This document shows positions 15,320-22,498 of a stretch of DNA of 26,537 bases, piece after piece; the stretch's first letter is position 1, and each line of letters begins with the position of its first letter. A model generated the notes under the pieces. That model saw only the letters and a list, made by a program, of their open reading frames with translations. It had not been told where the DNA came from and ran no database searches. Source of the DNA: DATBIO01 sp036556965 (GTDB lineage Bacteria > Acidobacteriota > Vicinamibacteria > Fen-336); NCBI GenBank assembly GCA_036556965.1, contig DATBIO010000153.1, positions 1 through 26,537 on the forward strand, in the 5' to 3' direction. Position numbers and translations under genes: made by a program.

Positions 15320-15701
15320 CGCGACGGCGCCTCTTCTCGTCGTCCAGGAAGCGCCGGAGGCGCGCCTCCTCCGCGTGGTGCAGGGCGAGGAACTCGAGGC
15401 CGCAGAGGTGGCGGCGCGGGGCGTCCACCGCCATGCTGCCGTCCAGGTACGAGCCGGTGACGCGCACCTTGCCGGCCAGGGTCTCCCCCTCGAGCTCGAC
15501 GGTGAGGTCCAGGATGGCCCCGCGAGCGGGGGCCGTGGCCACGCGCGCCAGGCAGCCCGTCACGCTCAGGTCCAGGACCAGCACCTCGTGGCGCGTGCGC
15601 CCGCTCAGGGTGCCCGGCAGCTCCACGGCCAGGCGCGGGGCGCGCCGCTGCCCTCCCTGGGCCCGCGCTGCGTTCGGAGAAACGCCTTCCCTCTGGACCA
15701 C
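15297..15701 (-). CDS. PilZ-domain protein (candidate c-di-GMP receptor)
   Basis: A 134-residue protein made almost wholly of one PilZ domain. The c-di-GMP motifs are RRAPR at 19-23 (RxxxR) and DLSVTGC at 44-50 (D/NxSxxG). Both are intact, so binding is expected. The start is GTG 15701; an upstream ATG at 15715 is out of frame. A candidate promoter at 15714-15741 would give a leader of only about 6 bases. It is first in an operon with an acetyltransferase and a secreted TPR protein. The EAL phosphodiesterase at 4258 could tune its ligand level; that link is inference. Confidence 0.88.
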   Translation of the reverse strand: MVQREGVSPNAARAQGGQRRAPRLAVELPGTLSGRTRHEVLVLDLSVTGCLARVATAPARGAILDLTVELEGETLAGKVRVTGSYLDGSMAVDAPRRHLCGLEFLALHHAEEARLRRFLDDEKRRRRGADTPLR

Positions 15702-15713
15702 GGCCGCAGCCTC

Positions 15714-15741
15714 ATTCTAGGGAGTCGCCGCCGCGACGCAA
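15714..15741 (-). promoter_or_regulatory. Candidate sigma-70 promoter for the PilZ operon
   Basis: On the minus strand, TTGCGT (complement 15736-15741) and TAGAAT (complement 15714-15719) are separated by 16 bases. The start should fall near 15707, so the GTG at 15701 would be nearly leaderless. Confidence 0.5.
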
Positions 15742-15743
15742 GT

Positions 15744-15749
15744 TATAGT
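15744..15749 (+). promoter_or_regulatory. Candidate -10 box for the small membrane protein
   Basis: TATAGT ends 9 bases before ATG 15759, so a transcript would begin only 2-3 bases before the start codon (near-leaderless). No good -35 is visible. It abuts the -35 of the divergent PilZ promoter, so the two would compete for polymerase. Confidence 0.4.
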
Positions 15750-15758
15750 CGCGCCACG

Positions 15759-16142
15759 ATGCCGCCGCGCGGAGTCTGGCTGCCCGCCGCCTTCTTCGCC
15801 CTGGGCGGCGTGCTCGAGGTCGCCCTGTCCCTCCACGAGCTTCCGCGGCCGCTGGCCTTCTGGCCGGTCTGGGAGGCGGTGGGGCGCGGCGCCCTCCACG
15901 CCCTGCTGGCCTGGGGCCTCTGGCACCGCAAGGCCTTCTGCCGCACGGTGGCCATGGTTTACTCCCTGGCCATGATCGTGATGCACCCCATCGTCATCGG
16001 CCTCGCCCTCTTCCGGGCCCCCTTCCACTTCCCCGTCTCCGTCGTGGTCCGGAGCCTGTACGAGCTGCCCTCCTGCGCCGTGCTCTTCCCCTTCCTCCGC
16101 TCCGCCCGCGCCGCCGCCCTCTACCCGCGGTCCCTGCTCTGA
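15759..16142 (+). CDS. Small integral membrane protein of unknown function
   Basis: 127 residues from ATG 15759. About four hydrophobic segments can be seen, roughly 7-24, 40-55, 62-84 and 92-110. Short charged loops hold histidines (HRK, MHP and HFP), and the protein ends in RSARAAALYPRSLL. No family motif is recognised. It has no SD; the -10-like TATAGT just upstream suggests near-leaderless expression. It lies alone between the divergent PilZ operon and the promoter at 16151, so its function cannot be read from context. Confidence 0.8.
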   Translation: MPPRGVWLPAAFFALGGVLEVALSLHELPRPLAFWPVWEAVGRGALHALLAWGLWHRKAFCRTVAMVYSLAMIVMHPIVIGLALFRAPFHFPVSVVVRSLYELPSCAVLFPFLRSARAAALYPRSLL

Positions 16143-16150
16143 GGCGGCCT

Positions 16151-16179
16151 TTGCGCCAACCCGGCAAAGTCCCTATAAT
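16151..16179 (+). promoter_or_regulatory. Sigma-70 promoter of the amidase-actin-ATPase operon
   Basis: TTGCGC at 16151-16156 and a perfect TATAAT at 16174-16179 are separated by 17 bases. This is the best promoter match in the window. The start near 16186 leaves a leader of about 18 bases before ATG 16204. Confidence 0.75.
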
Positions 16180-16203
16180 TCCGCGACTTCTCGCGCGTAC
16201 ACG

Positions 16204-17577
16204 ATGCTTCGACGAGGGTACACGCCGCTACCGACCGAGCCGAGCGAATTCATGCGCACGGTCGACGCCGTCGGCCGCGGCATCGAGGACCCCGTCCTCA
16301 AGCTGCGCTTCCTCCGCACCTCGCTCAAGAACTACCGCCGCCGCGACGAGGTGATCGGCCGCGTCCCCTGGCCCAGCCTGCGCCGGTTCCTGTACCAGTG
16401 GTTCACGGTGGGCGGCCTGCAGCGGCTCCTGCGCAACCCGCTGGCCGTGTCCCTGCCCGTGCGCGGCCGGGCCCGCCGCTCGCTGCGGCTGGCCCAGGGC
16501 GCCCTGGTGCTGACGGCGGCGAGCGTGGCCGCCACCGCGGGTGGCCTGACCCTCTTCGCCATGCGCCTCTTCCGGGCGGAAGAGGCGCCGGTGATGGCGG
16601 CGGACGCCGCGCCCGCCCCCCCGGCCGCCGCCGTGGTGCCCGTGGCGGCGGGGACCACGGAACCGGAGCCCGGGGGCCCGCCCGAGACGCTGGGCCAGAG
16701 GCCGGCCGGCATCTGGCAGGTGGAGAAGGGCGACGGCTGGGAGCTCTACAGCAACGGCCTGCGCATCGAGACCGGTTACGCCGTGCTGGGGGACAAGCGG
16801 CGCTACCGCGTGTTCGACCAGGACGTGCTCTCCCCCGAGACCTTCGACCGCCCGGTCGGGATCCTCTTCCACACCTCGGAGAGCGACGTCTGGCCGCTGG
16901 AGCCCGGCTTCAACGAGAACCTGCGCGGCAGCACCCACCGCCTGCTCCGCTACCTGGCCCGGGAGAAGACGTACCACTACCTCATCGACCGCTTCGGCCG
17001 CGTGTACCGGGTGGTGGAGGACGAGGCGAAGGCCAACCACGCCGGGCACTCCGTGTGGCAGGACGAGGGGCGGGTGTACCTGAACCTGAACCACGCCTTC
17101 CTGGGCGTCTCCTTCGAGACGCGCTGGGAGGGCGGCCGCGCCCTGCCCATCACCGAGGCGCAGTTCGGCTCCGGGAAGAACCTCACGGCCTGGCTGCGCC
17201 AGCGGTGGGACATCGCCCCCAGCATGTGCGTGGCGCACGGGCTCACCAGCGTGAACCCCCGGCGCCACCTCATCGGGCACCACCTGGACTGGGCGCGCGG
17301 TTTCCCGTTCGCCTCCTTCGGCCTGCCCGACGCGTACAGCCGTCCCGCGCCGAGCGTGGCGCTGTTCGGCTTCGGCTACGATAGCGATTTCCTCAAGGTC
17401 CTCGGCGAGCCCTGGAGCGGCGTCTTCCACGCCGAGCGCGCCCTGGAAAGCGAGGCGGCCCGCCTGGGCAGGTCGGCGGACGACCTGCGGCGGGACAAGC
17501 GCGCCCTTTACGACCGCTGGCTCCAGGAGCAGGCGCGCGTGGACGATTCCCCGCGAGTCCCAACCCTCGGAGGTTAG
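16204..17577 (+). CDS. Membrane-anchored amidase_2/PGRP-fold protein
   Basis: 457 residues. Residues 1-95 are basic and likely cytoplasmic, about 97-120 form one membrane helix, 127-165 are an Ala/Pro-rich linker, and about 215-380 form an N-acetylmuramoyl-L-alanine amidase (amidase_2/PGRP) fold, placed outside the inner membrane. Fold landmarks are ILFHTSESD (220-228) with His223 as first zinc ligand, YHYLIDRFGRVYRVV (257-271), NHAGHS (278-283) and HLIGHHLDWARG (355-366). The usual C-terminal ligand set (H..D...K.DPG) is replaced by GHHLDWARGFPF, so activity is uncertain: it could cut or merely bind peptidoglycan. ATG 16204 is chosen for its distance from the promoter; Met17 is an alternative. 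The stop is 2 bases before the actin-like gene, whose SD lies inside this gene's end. Confidence 0.82.
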   Translation: MLRRGYTPLPTEPSEFMRTVDAVGRGIEDPVLKLRFLRTSLKNYRRRDEVIGRVPWPSLRRFLYQWFTVGGLQRLLRNPLAVSLPVRGRARRSLRLAQGALVLTAASVAATAGGLTLFAMRLFRAEEAPVMAADAAPAPPAAAVVPVAAGTTEPEPGGPPETLGQRPAGIWQVEKGDGWELYSNGLRIETGYAVLGDKRRYRVFDQDVLSPETFDRPVGILFHTSESDVWPLEPGFNENLRGSTHRLLRYLAREKTYHYLIDRFGRVYRVVEDEAKANHAGHSVWQDEGRVYLNLNHAFLGVSFETRWEGGRALPITEAQFGSGKNLTAWLRQRWDIAPSMCVAHGLTSVNPRRHLIGHHLDWARGFPFASFGLPDAYSRPAPSVALFGFGYDSDFLKVLGEPWSGVFHAERALESEAARLGRSADDLRRDKRALYDRWLQEQARVDDSPRVPTLGG

Positions 17578-17579
17578 GA

Positions 17580-18647
17580 ATGGATGAGCGCAAAGACCAC
17601 CTGTGGAAAGTGGCCGAAGAGGCCGAGCAGAGGATCGACGAGCTGATGGAGCGGGGGACCGCGGTCGGCACGCTCGGCGTGGACGTGGGCACGAGCAAGG
17701 TGGTGGCCGCCCGGCCCAAGGGCAAGTCGGTGGAGACGGCCTCCCAGCTCAACGCCTTCATGGTGGTGCCGTGGTCCCGCGTCACCGAGAAGACGCTCTC
17801 CCAGAACGAGATCGCCTACTACCGCGAGGGCGACGAGCTGGTCATCTTCGGCACCGACACCGACCGCTTCGCCAACATGTTCAACGCCGAGGCGCGGAGG
17901 CCCATGGCCAACGGCGTGCTGAACCCGCGCGAGAAGGCGGCCATGGGCGTGCTGGAGACCATCCTCCAGGCCATCGTGCCCAAGGCCCGCGCCCAGGGAG
18001 ACATCCTGGCCTTCTCCGTGCCCGCCGCCCTCCCCGGACGCGAGGCGGAGCTGACCTACCACGAGGGCACCCTGCGCCGTTACTTCGAGGGCATGGGCTA
18101 CAAGGCGGTGGCCGTCAACGAGGGCCTGGCCATCATCTTCTCGGAGCTGGAGGACGAGAACTTCAGCGGCATCGGCATCTCCTGCGGGGGCGGGATGTGC
18201 AACGGCACCGTGGCCTTCCTCTCCATCCCCACCATCATGTTCAGCATCGCCAAGGGCGGGGACTTCATCGACCAGTCGGCGGGGGCCGTGCTCAACGAGC
18301 ACTCCACCCGCGTCAAGATCATGAAGGAGGAGGGCCTGGACCTGGGGCGCGCCCCCAAGGACAAGTTCGAGCGCGCGCTGCACATCTACTACGAGGACCT
18401 GGTGGAGTCGCTGGCGGAGGCGCTGCGCGGGGCCCTGAGCCGCGCGGAGAAGCTCCCCCGCTCCGACCGCGCCCTCCCCATCGTGATCTCGGGCGGCACG
18501 GCCAAGCCCCGGGGCTTCCGCGAGCTCTTCGAGCGGGCCCTGAAGTCGCGCTCCTACCCCATCGAGTTCGCGGGCGTGCGCATGGCTGCCGACCCGCTGA
18601 CGGCCACCGCGCGCGGAGCGCTCGTCGCCGCGATGTACGAGAAGTAG
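17580..18647 (+). CDS. Actin-superfamily ATPase (MreB/FtsA/ParM-like), subfamily unknown
   Basis: 355 residues with a strong SD (GGAGG, 17569-17573) before ATG. An amphipathic, charged N-terminal helix (1-28) precedes the actin/Hsp70 fold. Phosphate-1 is GVDVGTSK (33-40), phosphate-2 is GIGISCGGGMCNGT (197-210) and the adenosine motif is ISGGTAKPRGF (303-313). The ending ADPLTATARGA resembles the MreB end. The connect-1 region reads NEGLA (180-184) rather than EPxAA, and phosphate-2 carries two cysteines. It may form filaments or act as an ATP switch in the cytoplasm. It does not match MreB, FtsA, PilM or DnaK closely by eye. Its place between a wall-facing amidase-like protein and a transmembrane ATPase suggests an envelope-linked machine. 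Confidence 0.85.
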   Translation: MDERKDHLWKVAEEAEQRIDELMERGTAVGTLGVDVGTSKVVAARPKGKSVETASQLNAFMVVPWSRVTEKTLSQNEIAYYREGDELVIFGTDTDRFANMFNAEARRPMANGVLNPREKAAMGVLETILQAIVPKARAQGDILAFSVPAALPGREAELTYHEGTLRRYFEGMGYKAVAVNEGLAIIFSELEDENFSGIGISCGGGMCNGTVAFLSIPTIMFSIAKGGDFIDQSAGAVLNEHSTRVKIMKEEGLDLGRAPKDKFERALHIYYEDLVESLAEALRGALSRAEKLPRSDRALPIVISGGTAKPRGFRELFERALKSRSYPIEFAGVRMAADPLTATARGALVAAMYEK

Positions 18648-18660
18648 ACTGCCCCTGGCC

Positions 18661-18685
18661 GGCCGGCCCCCGCGGGGGGCCGGCC
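18661..18685 (+). repeat. Perfect 11-base-arm hairpin between actin-like and TPR-ATPase genes
   Basis: Arms 18661-18671 and 18675-18685 are exact reverse complements (11 pairs, all G/C) with a GCG loop, starting 13 bases after the actin-like stop and ending 8 bases before GTG 18694. No T-run follows. It may lower downstream expression, mark an mRNA processing point or act as a weak terminator. Confidence 0.7.
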
Positions 18686-18693
18686 CGCTCCCT

Positions 18694-21156
18694 GTGCGTT
18701 CCGTGCGCCACCGTCTCCCTCTCCGCCAGGCCGCCCTCCTCCTCGCCACCCTCCTGGCCGCCGTCCCCGCCTGGGCGGTCAAGGAGTGGTACGTCCACTA
18801 CGAGGAGGGCAAGCGGTACCTGGCGCGCAACCAGTGCAAGGAGGCCCTGGCCTCCCTGCGCGAGGCCCAGAAGCTGCGGCCCAAGTCGGAGCTGGGGGCG
18901 CGCACCTACGGCATGGACTTCACCGACTACCTCCCCCACTACTACCAGGGCGTCTGCCACGTCAAGCTGGGCGAGCACGCCACCGCCGTCCTCCAGTTCA
19001 ACCTGGAGGAGCAGCAGGGCGCCGTGCGCAAGAGCCCCGCCCTCTACAAGGAGCTGCTGAAGCTGCGCGCGGACGCGGAGCAGGCGGCGCGCAACGAGGC
19101 GGAGGACCAGGAGCGCGTGCGCCGGGCGCGCCTGGCCCTGGCCGAGCTCCAGCGCCTGCGCCGGGAGGGCGAGGAGCACTACAGGGCGGGACGGCTGGAC
19201 GCGGCCCTCGCCCAGCTGGTGCAGGCGCGCAAGGCGGCGGAGCTGCTCGACCCCGCCGCCCAGGCCCAGGTGGACGAGCGCATCAAGAAGATCCGCGCGG
19301 AGGCGGAGGAGAAGGCGGAGCTGGCGGGGCGCGCGGAGCGCATCGAGAAGGCGCTGGCCGCGGGCGAGCGGCTGCTCGAGCAGGGGCAGGACTCCGAGGC
19401 CAAGGTGCAGTTCGACGACGTGCTGGCCCTCGAGCCCGCCAACGCGCGGGCCCGCGAGGGCCGGCGGCGGGCGGAGGAGGGCATCATGGCGCACACCACG
19501 CGCCAGCAGCGCGAGGCCCTCATGCGCGAGGGGCGGGCCCTCTACCGGGCCGGGGAGTACGAGAAGGCGCTGCGTCCCCTAAGCGAGGCCGCCGCCGACC
19601 CCGCCAACACCGAGGCGCAGGGCCTGCTGGCGGAGGTGCGCCGCACGGTGGCGGGCATGCGCCAGCAGACGGAGCTGCGGCAGCGGGTGGAGCAGCTCCT
19701 GGCGGAGGCGGAGCAGCTCATCGCCGCGCGCAAGTTCCCCGAGGCCATGGTGCGTCTGGGGGCCCTCCTGGAGGCCGACCCCAGCCACGTGCGCGCGCGC
19801 GAGCGCCTGGGCCTGGCCGAGCGCATGACGGGGGACGACATCTTCGAGAAGATCTTCCCCAACCAGGAGCCGGTGCTCCTCTTCGCGGACGCCCCCGCCA
19901 CGCGGGTGGAGTCCGCCACCGTGGCCGTGGTGGGCCTGGCCACGGACGACCGCGGGCTCAGCCGCATCGAGTACCGGGCGGGACCGCGCGTGATCGCCGC
20001 GCAGCCGCTGGCCCCCGAGGGCGGCTCCCTGGAGCAGCCCCGCACCTTCCGCATCGAGCAGGTCTTCGCCCTGGAGCCGGGCGACAACGAGATCGCGGTG
20101 GCGGTGACGGACACCAGCGGGGTGACGCGGCTGGAGTCGTTCCGCGTACGCCGCGACCTGCGCTTCCACGAGACGCGCGCCTTCATCCCCTCCGCGCTGG
20201 GGGCGGCCGCGGCCCTGGTGGGCGCCGGCCTGGGCGCGCAGGCCCTGCGGCGCCGCCGCGCCGTGCGCCGGCGCTTCAACCCCTACATCGCGGGGGCCCC
20301 CGTCATGGACGACGACATGTTCTTCGGGCGGTCCAAGCTGCTGGCCCGCATCATGAACGTGCTCCACCACAACAGCCTGATGATCACGGGCGAGCGGCGC
20401 ATCGGGAAGACCACCTTCCTCTACCACCTGCGCAAGGCGCTCGGCGCGGACACCGGGACGGAGTACAAGTTCTACCCCGTCTTCATCGACCTGCAGGGCG
20501 TGACGGAGGACGGCTTCTTCCACGCGGTGATGTCCGACGTGGTGGAGGGCGTGCAGCCCACCCCGGAGACGTCGGCCGCCCTGCGCCTGCGCGCGGAGGA
20601 GGGCGGCTACGACGGGCGCGACTTCAGCCACGACCTCCAGCGCGTGATCGAGGAGCTCAAGACGCGCACCGAGCGCAAGGTGAAGCTCGCCCTCCTCATC
20701 GACGAGGTGGACGTGCTCAACCAGTTCTCCGAGCGCATCAACCAGCGCCTGCGTGGAATCTTCATGAAGACGTTCTCCGAGCACCTGGTGGCGGTGATGA
20801 GCGGAGTGGGCATCCGCCGCACCTGGAACAGCGAGGGCAGCCCCTGGTACAACTTCTTCGACGAGGTGGAGCTGAGCACCTTCTCCCGCGAGGAGGCGGA
20901 GGCGCTCATTCGCCAGCCGGTGGAGGGCTTCTTCCGCTACGAGACGGGGGCGGTGGAGCGCATCGTGGAGCTGAGCGGGCTCAAGCCCTACGTCATCCAG
21001 AAGTTCTGCGTGCAGGCCATCAACCAGATGCTGGAGGAGGGCAAGACCGTGGTGGCGGTGGCCCACGTGGAGATGGTGCGGCCCTCCGTGCTGGCGGAGG
21101 CGCGCGAGGACGGGGAGCCGGCGGCCGTCTACCGGCCCCGCCAGGCCTCGGCATAG
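18694..21156 (+). CDS. Transmembrane TPR/Ig-like sensor fused to cytoplasmic STAND/AAA ATPase
   Basis: 820 residues (GTG 18694; GTG 18703 also possible). Order: signal sequence 1-28 ending PAWA; helical TPR-like and coiled-coil repeats about 29-380 (for example GRALYRAGEYEKALRPLSEAA at 280-300); a beta-rich Ig-like domain about 395-487 (ATDDRGLSRIEYRAG, then GDNEIAVAVTDTSGVTRLESFRV); one membrane helix about 499-518 followed by RRRRAVRRR; and a P-loop ATPase about 528-800. The ATPase opens with NPYIAGAPV and FFGR, then Walker A GERRIGKTT (566-574) and Walker B LALLIDEVD (665-673). It resembles COG1672-type archaeal-like/STAND ATPases. Topology puts the TPR/Ig part in the periplasm and the ATPase inside, so it likely passes an envelope signal to the cytoplasm. 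The ligand is unknown. Confidence 0.85.
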   Translation: MRSVRHRLPLRQAALLLATLLAAVPAWAVKEWYVHYEEGKRYLARNQCKEALASLREAQKLRPKSELGARTYGMDFTDYLPHYYQGVCHVKLGEHATAVLQFNLEEQQGAVRKSPALYKELLKLRADAEQAARNEAEDQERVRRARLALAELQRLRREGEEHYRAGRLDAALAQLVQARKAAELLDPAAQAQVDERIKKIRAEAEEKAELAGRAERIEKALAAGERLLEQGQDSEAKVQFDDVLALEPANARAREGRRRAEEGIMAHTTRQQREALMREGRALYRAGEYEKALRPLSEAAADPANTEAQGLLAEVRRTVAGMRQQTELRQRVEQLLAEAEQLIAARKFPEAMVRLGALLEADPSHVRARERLGLAERMTGDDIFEKIFPNQEPVLLFADAPATRVESATVAVVGLATDDRGLSRIEYRAGPRVIAAQPLAPEGGSLEQPRTFRIEQVFALEPGDNEIAVAVTDTSGVTRLESFRVRRDLRFHETRAFIPSALGAAAALVGAGLGAQALRRRRAVRRRFNPYIAGAPVMDDDMFFGRSKLLARIMNVLHHNSLMITGERRIGKTTFLYHLRKALGADTGTEYKFYPVFIDLQGVTEDGFFHAVMSDVVEGVQPTPETSAALRLRAEEGGYDGRDFSHDLQRVIEELKTRTERKVKLALLIDEVDVLNQFSERINQRLRGIFMKTFSEHLVAVMSGVGIRRTWNSEGSPWYNFFDEVELSTFSREEAEALIRQPVEGFFRYETGAVERIVELSGLKPYVIQKFCVQAINQMLEEGKTVVAVAHVEMVRPSVLAEAREDGEPAAVYRPRQASA

Positions 21157-21170
21157 ACTTGGCGGCCGCC

Positions 21171-22232
21171 ATGCGCAACCCCTTCATCGCCGGAAGCTGG
21201 GTGCGCGGCGACAACTTCTTCGGGCGCGGCGCGCTCCTCCAGCAGATCCTCGAGGGGCCCCGCGACTCCCTGTGGGTGGTGGGCGCGCGCCGCCTGGGCA
21301 AGACCAGCCTCCTCAAGGAGATGGAGCACCGCGTGCAGCAGAGCGCGCAGACGCCATACGCGGCGCTGTTCTGGGATCTCCAGGGCAGCGCGGACGTGCG
21401 CGGACTCGCGGACACCCTGCTGGGAAGCGTGGAGGACAGCGAGGCCTTCCGCCGCGCCACCGGGGTGGCGGTGGAGGACGTGGAGGGCCAGGGGGTGGTG
21501 GACATGCTCTCCACCCTGGTGCGCCGCACCGTGCGCAGCGGCTGGCGGCTCCTCCTGCTGGTGGACGAGGGCGAGGAGCTGCTCACGGTGGCGCGCTCGG
21601 ACGGGGGCGTGCTCCCCCGCCTGCGCCGCATCCTGCAGAAGGGCCCCGAGCTGCGCGCGGTGCTGACCTCCACGCGGCGGCTCTCCCGCATCGACGAGAT
21701 GGCGGACTACGCGACCTCGCCCTTCCTCCTCGGCTTCATCCCCCCCGTGTACCTGACGCCCCTGCGCGACGACGAGGCGCGCCTCCTCCTCGCCCGCGGC
21801 CGCTTCACGGAGGAGGAGAACGCCACCGTGATGGAGCGCACCGCCAACCACCCCTTCCTCCTCCAGCTCATCGCCAGCCGCCTCTTCGAGAGCCACGACC
21901 TGGCCGCCACCCTGGACCAGGTGGCGGCGGACGAGATGGTGTCCAACTTCTTCTCCGTGGACTTCCAGACCCTCGACGTGAGCGAGCGCGCCATCCTGGA
22001 GGAGGTCGTGCGCGAGGGGCGGCGCAGCCGCCGCGAGCTGGCCGCCGCCGTGGGCCTGGCCGAGGAGGCGCTGGACCCCTTGCTGTTCGGCCTCTCCAGC
22101 ATGGGCTACCTCCACGGCGACCCTTCCGGCTACCGCGTGGGCAACTTCTTCTTCGAGAGGTGGCTGCGGCGCGTGGCGGCGGCGGGCGTGGGGGCGGGGG
22201 CGCGAAGCGGATCCACTCCGGAGCGCCCGTAA
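21171..22232 (+). CDS. Soluble STAND/AAA ATPase with C-terminal winged helix, related to the upstream ATPase
   Basis: 353 residues from ATG 21171 (an in-frame TTG lies 12 bases upstream). The protein opens with NPFIAGSWV and NFFGR, then Walker A GARRLGKTS (38-46) and Walker B LLLLVDEGE (127-135), followed by an STRR sensor-like motif (167-170). The C-terminal part (about 265-335) looks like a winged helix (SERAILEEVVREGRRSRRELAAAVGL). The start pattern NPxIAG...FFGR...GxRRxGKT is shared with the C-terminal half of the upstream protein, so the two are paralogous domains. This one lacks a membrane segment. It may pair with the membrane-bound ATPase. No effector domain is seen. Confidence 0.85.
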   Translation: MRNPFIAGSWVRGDNFFGRGALLQQILEGPRDSLWVVGARRLGKTSLLKEMEHRVQQSAQTPYAALFWDLQGSADVRGLADTLLGSVEDSEAFRRATGVAVEDVEGQGVVDMLSTLVRRTVRSGWRLLLLVDEGEELLTVARSDGGVLPRLRRILQKGPELRAVLTSTRRLSRIDEMADYATSPFLLGFIPPVYLTPLRDDEARLLLARGRFTEEENATVMERTANHPFLLQLIASRLFESHDLAATLDQVAADEMVSNFFSVDFQTLDVSERAILEEVVREGRRSRRELAAAVGLAEEALDPLLFGLSSMGYLHGDPSGYRVGNFFFERWLRRVAAAGVGAGARSGSTPERP

Positions 22233-22498
22233 TGATCGTCGGCGCCAACCGGGCATTCACGCACGAGGGCCGCGAGTACCACATCCAGGCGGAGGACCTC
22301 GGCGAAGAGGCGGGCTGCTTCGAGGTCCGCGTCTACGAACACGGGGCCGTGCTCTGGAACAAGCGCGTGCCCTATGCGGACGTCCTCGACCGCGGCCTGC
22401 CCCGCCCCGCGCAGGAGGACACCCTGCGCGAGATGATGCAGAAGACCCTGCACACGGTGCAGGCGGCCATCGTCAAGGGCAAGCTCGCGCGCGAGTGA
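22232..22498 (+). CDS. Small conserved-looking protein of unknown function
   Basis: 88 residues. ATG 22232 shares its A with the stop of the ATPase gene (TAATG), and its stop overlaps the next GTG, so it is coupled on both sides. The first half looks like short beta strands (AFTHEGREYHIQAEDLG, CFEVRVYEHGAVLWNKRVPY) and the second half is a charged helix (EDTLREMMQKTLHTVQAAIVKGKLA). No motif for function is seen. Such a short protein, fixed between an ATPase and a zinc-ribbon protein, could be an adaptor of the system; that is inference. Confidence 0.78.
   Translation: MIVGANRAFTHEGREYHIQAEDLGEEAGCFEVRVYEHGAVLWNKRVPYADVLDRGLPRPAQEDTLREMMQKTLHTVQAAIVKGKLARE

Noticed and set aside
18786..21170. 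Frame upstream of the second ATPase, making an apparent 1148-residue protein
   Set aside because: It is a shadow of the TPR-ATPase gene; family-like sequence starts only at ATG 21171.
12139..22225. Similar 16-base strings near 12139 (GGATTCACTCCGGCGC) and 22210 (GGATCCACTCCGGAGC), possible repeat element
   Set aside because: Two mismatches in 16 bases are expected by chance many times in 26 kb; one copy is inside coding sequence and no third copy was seen.
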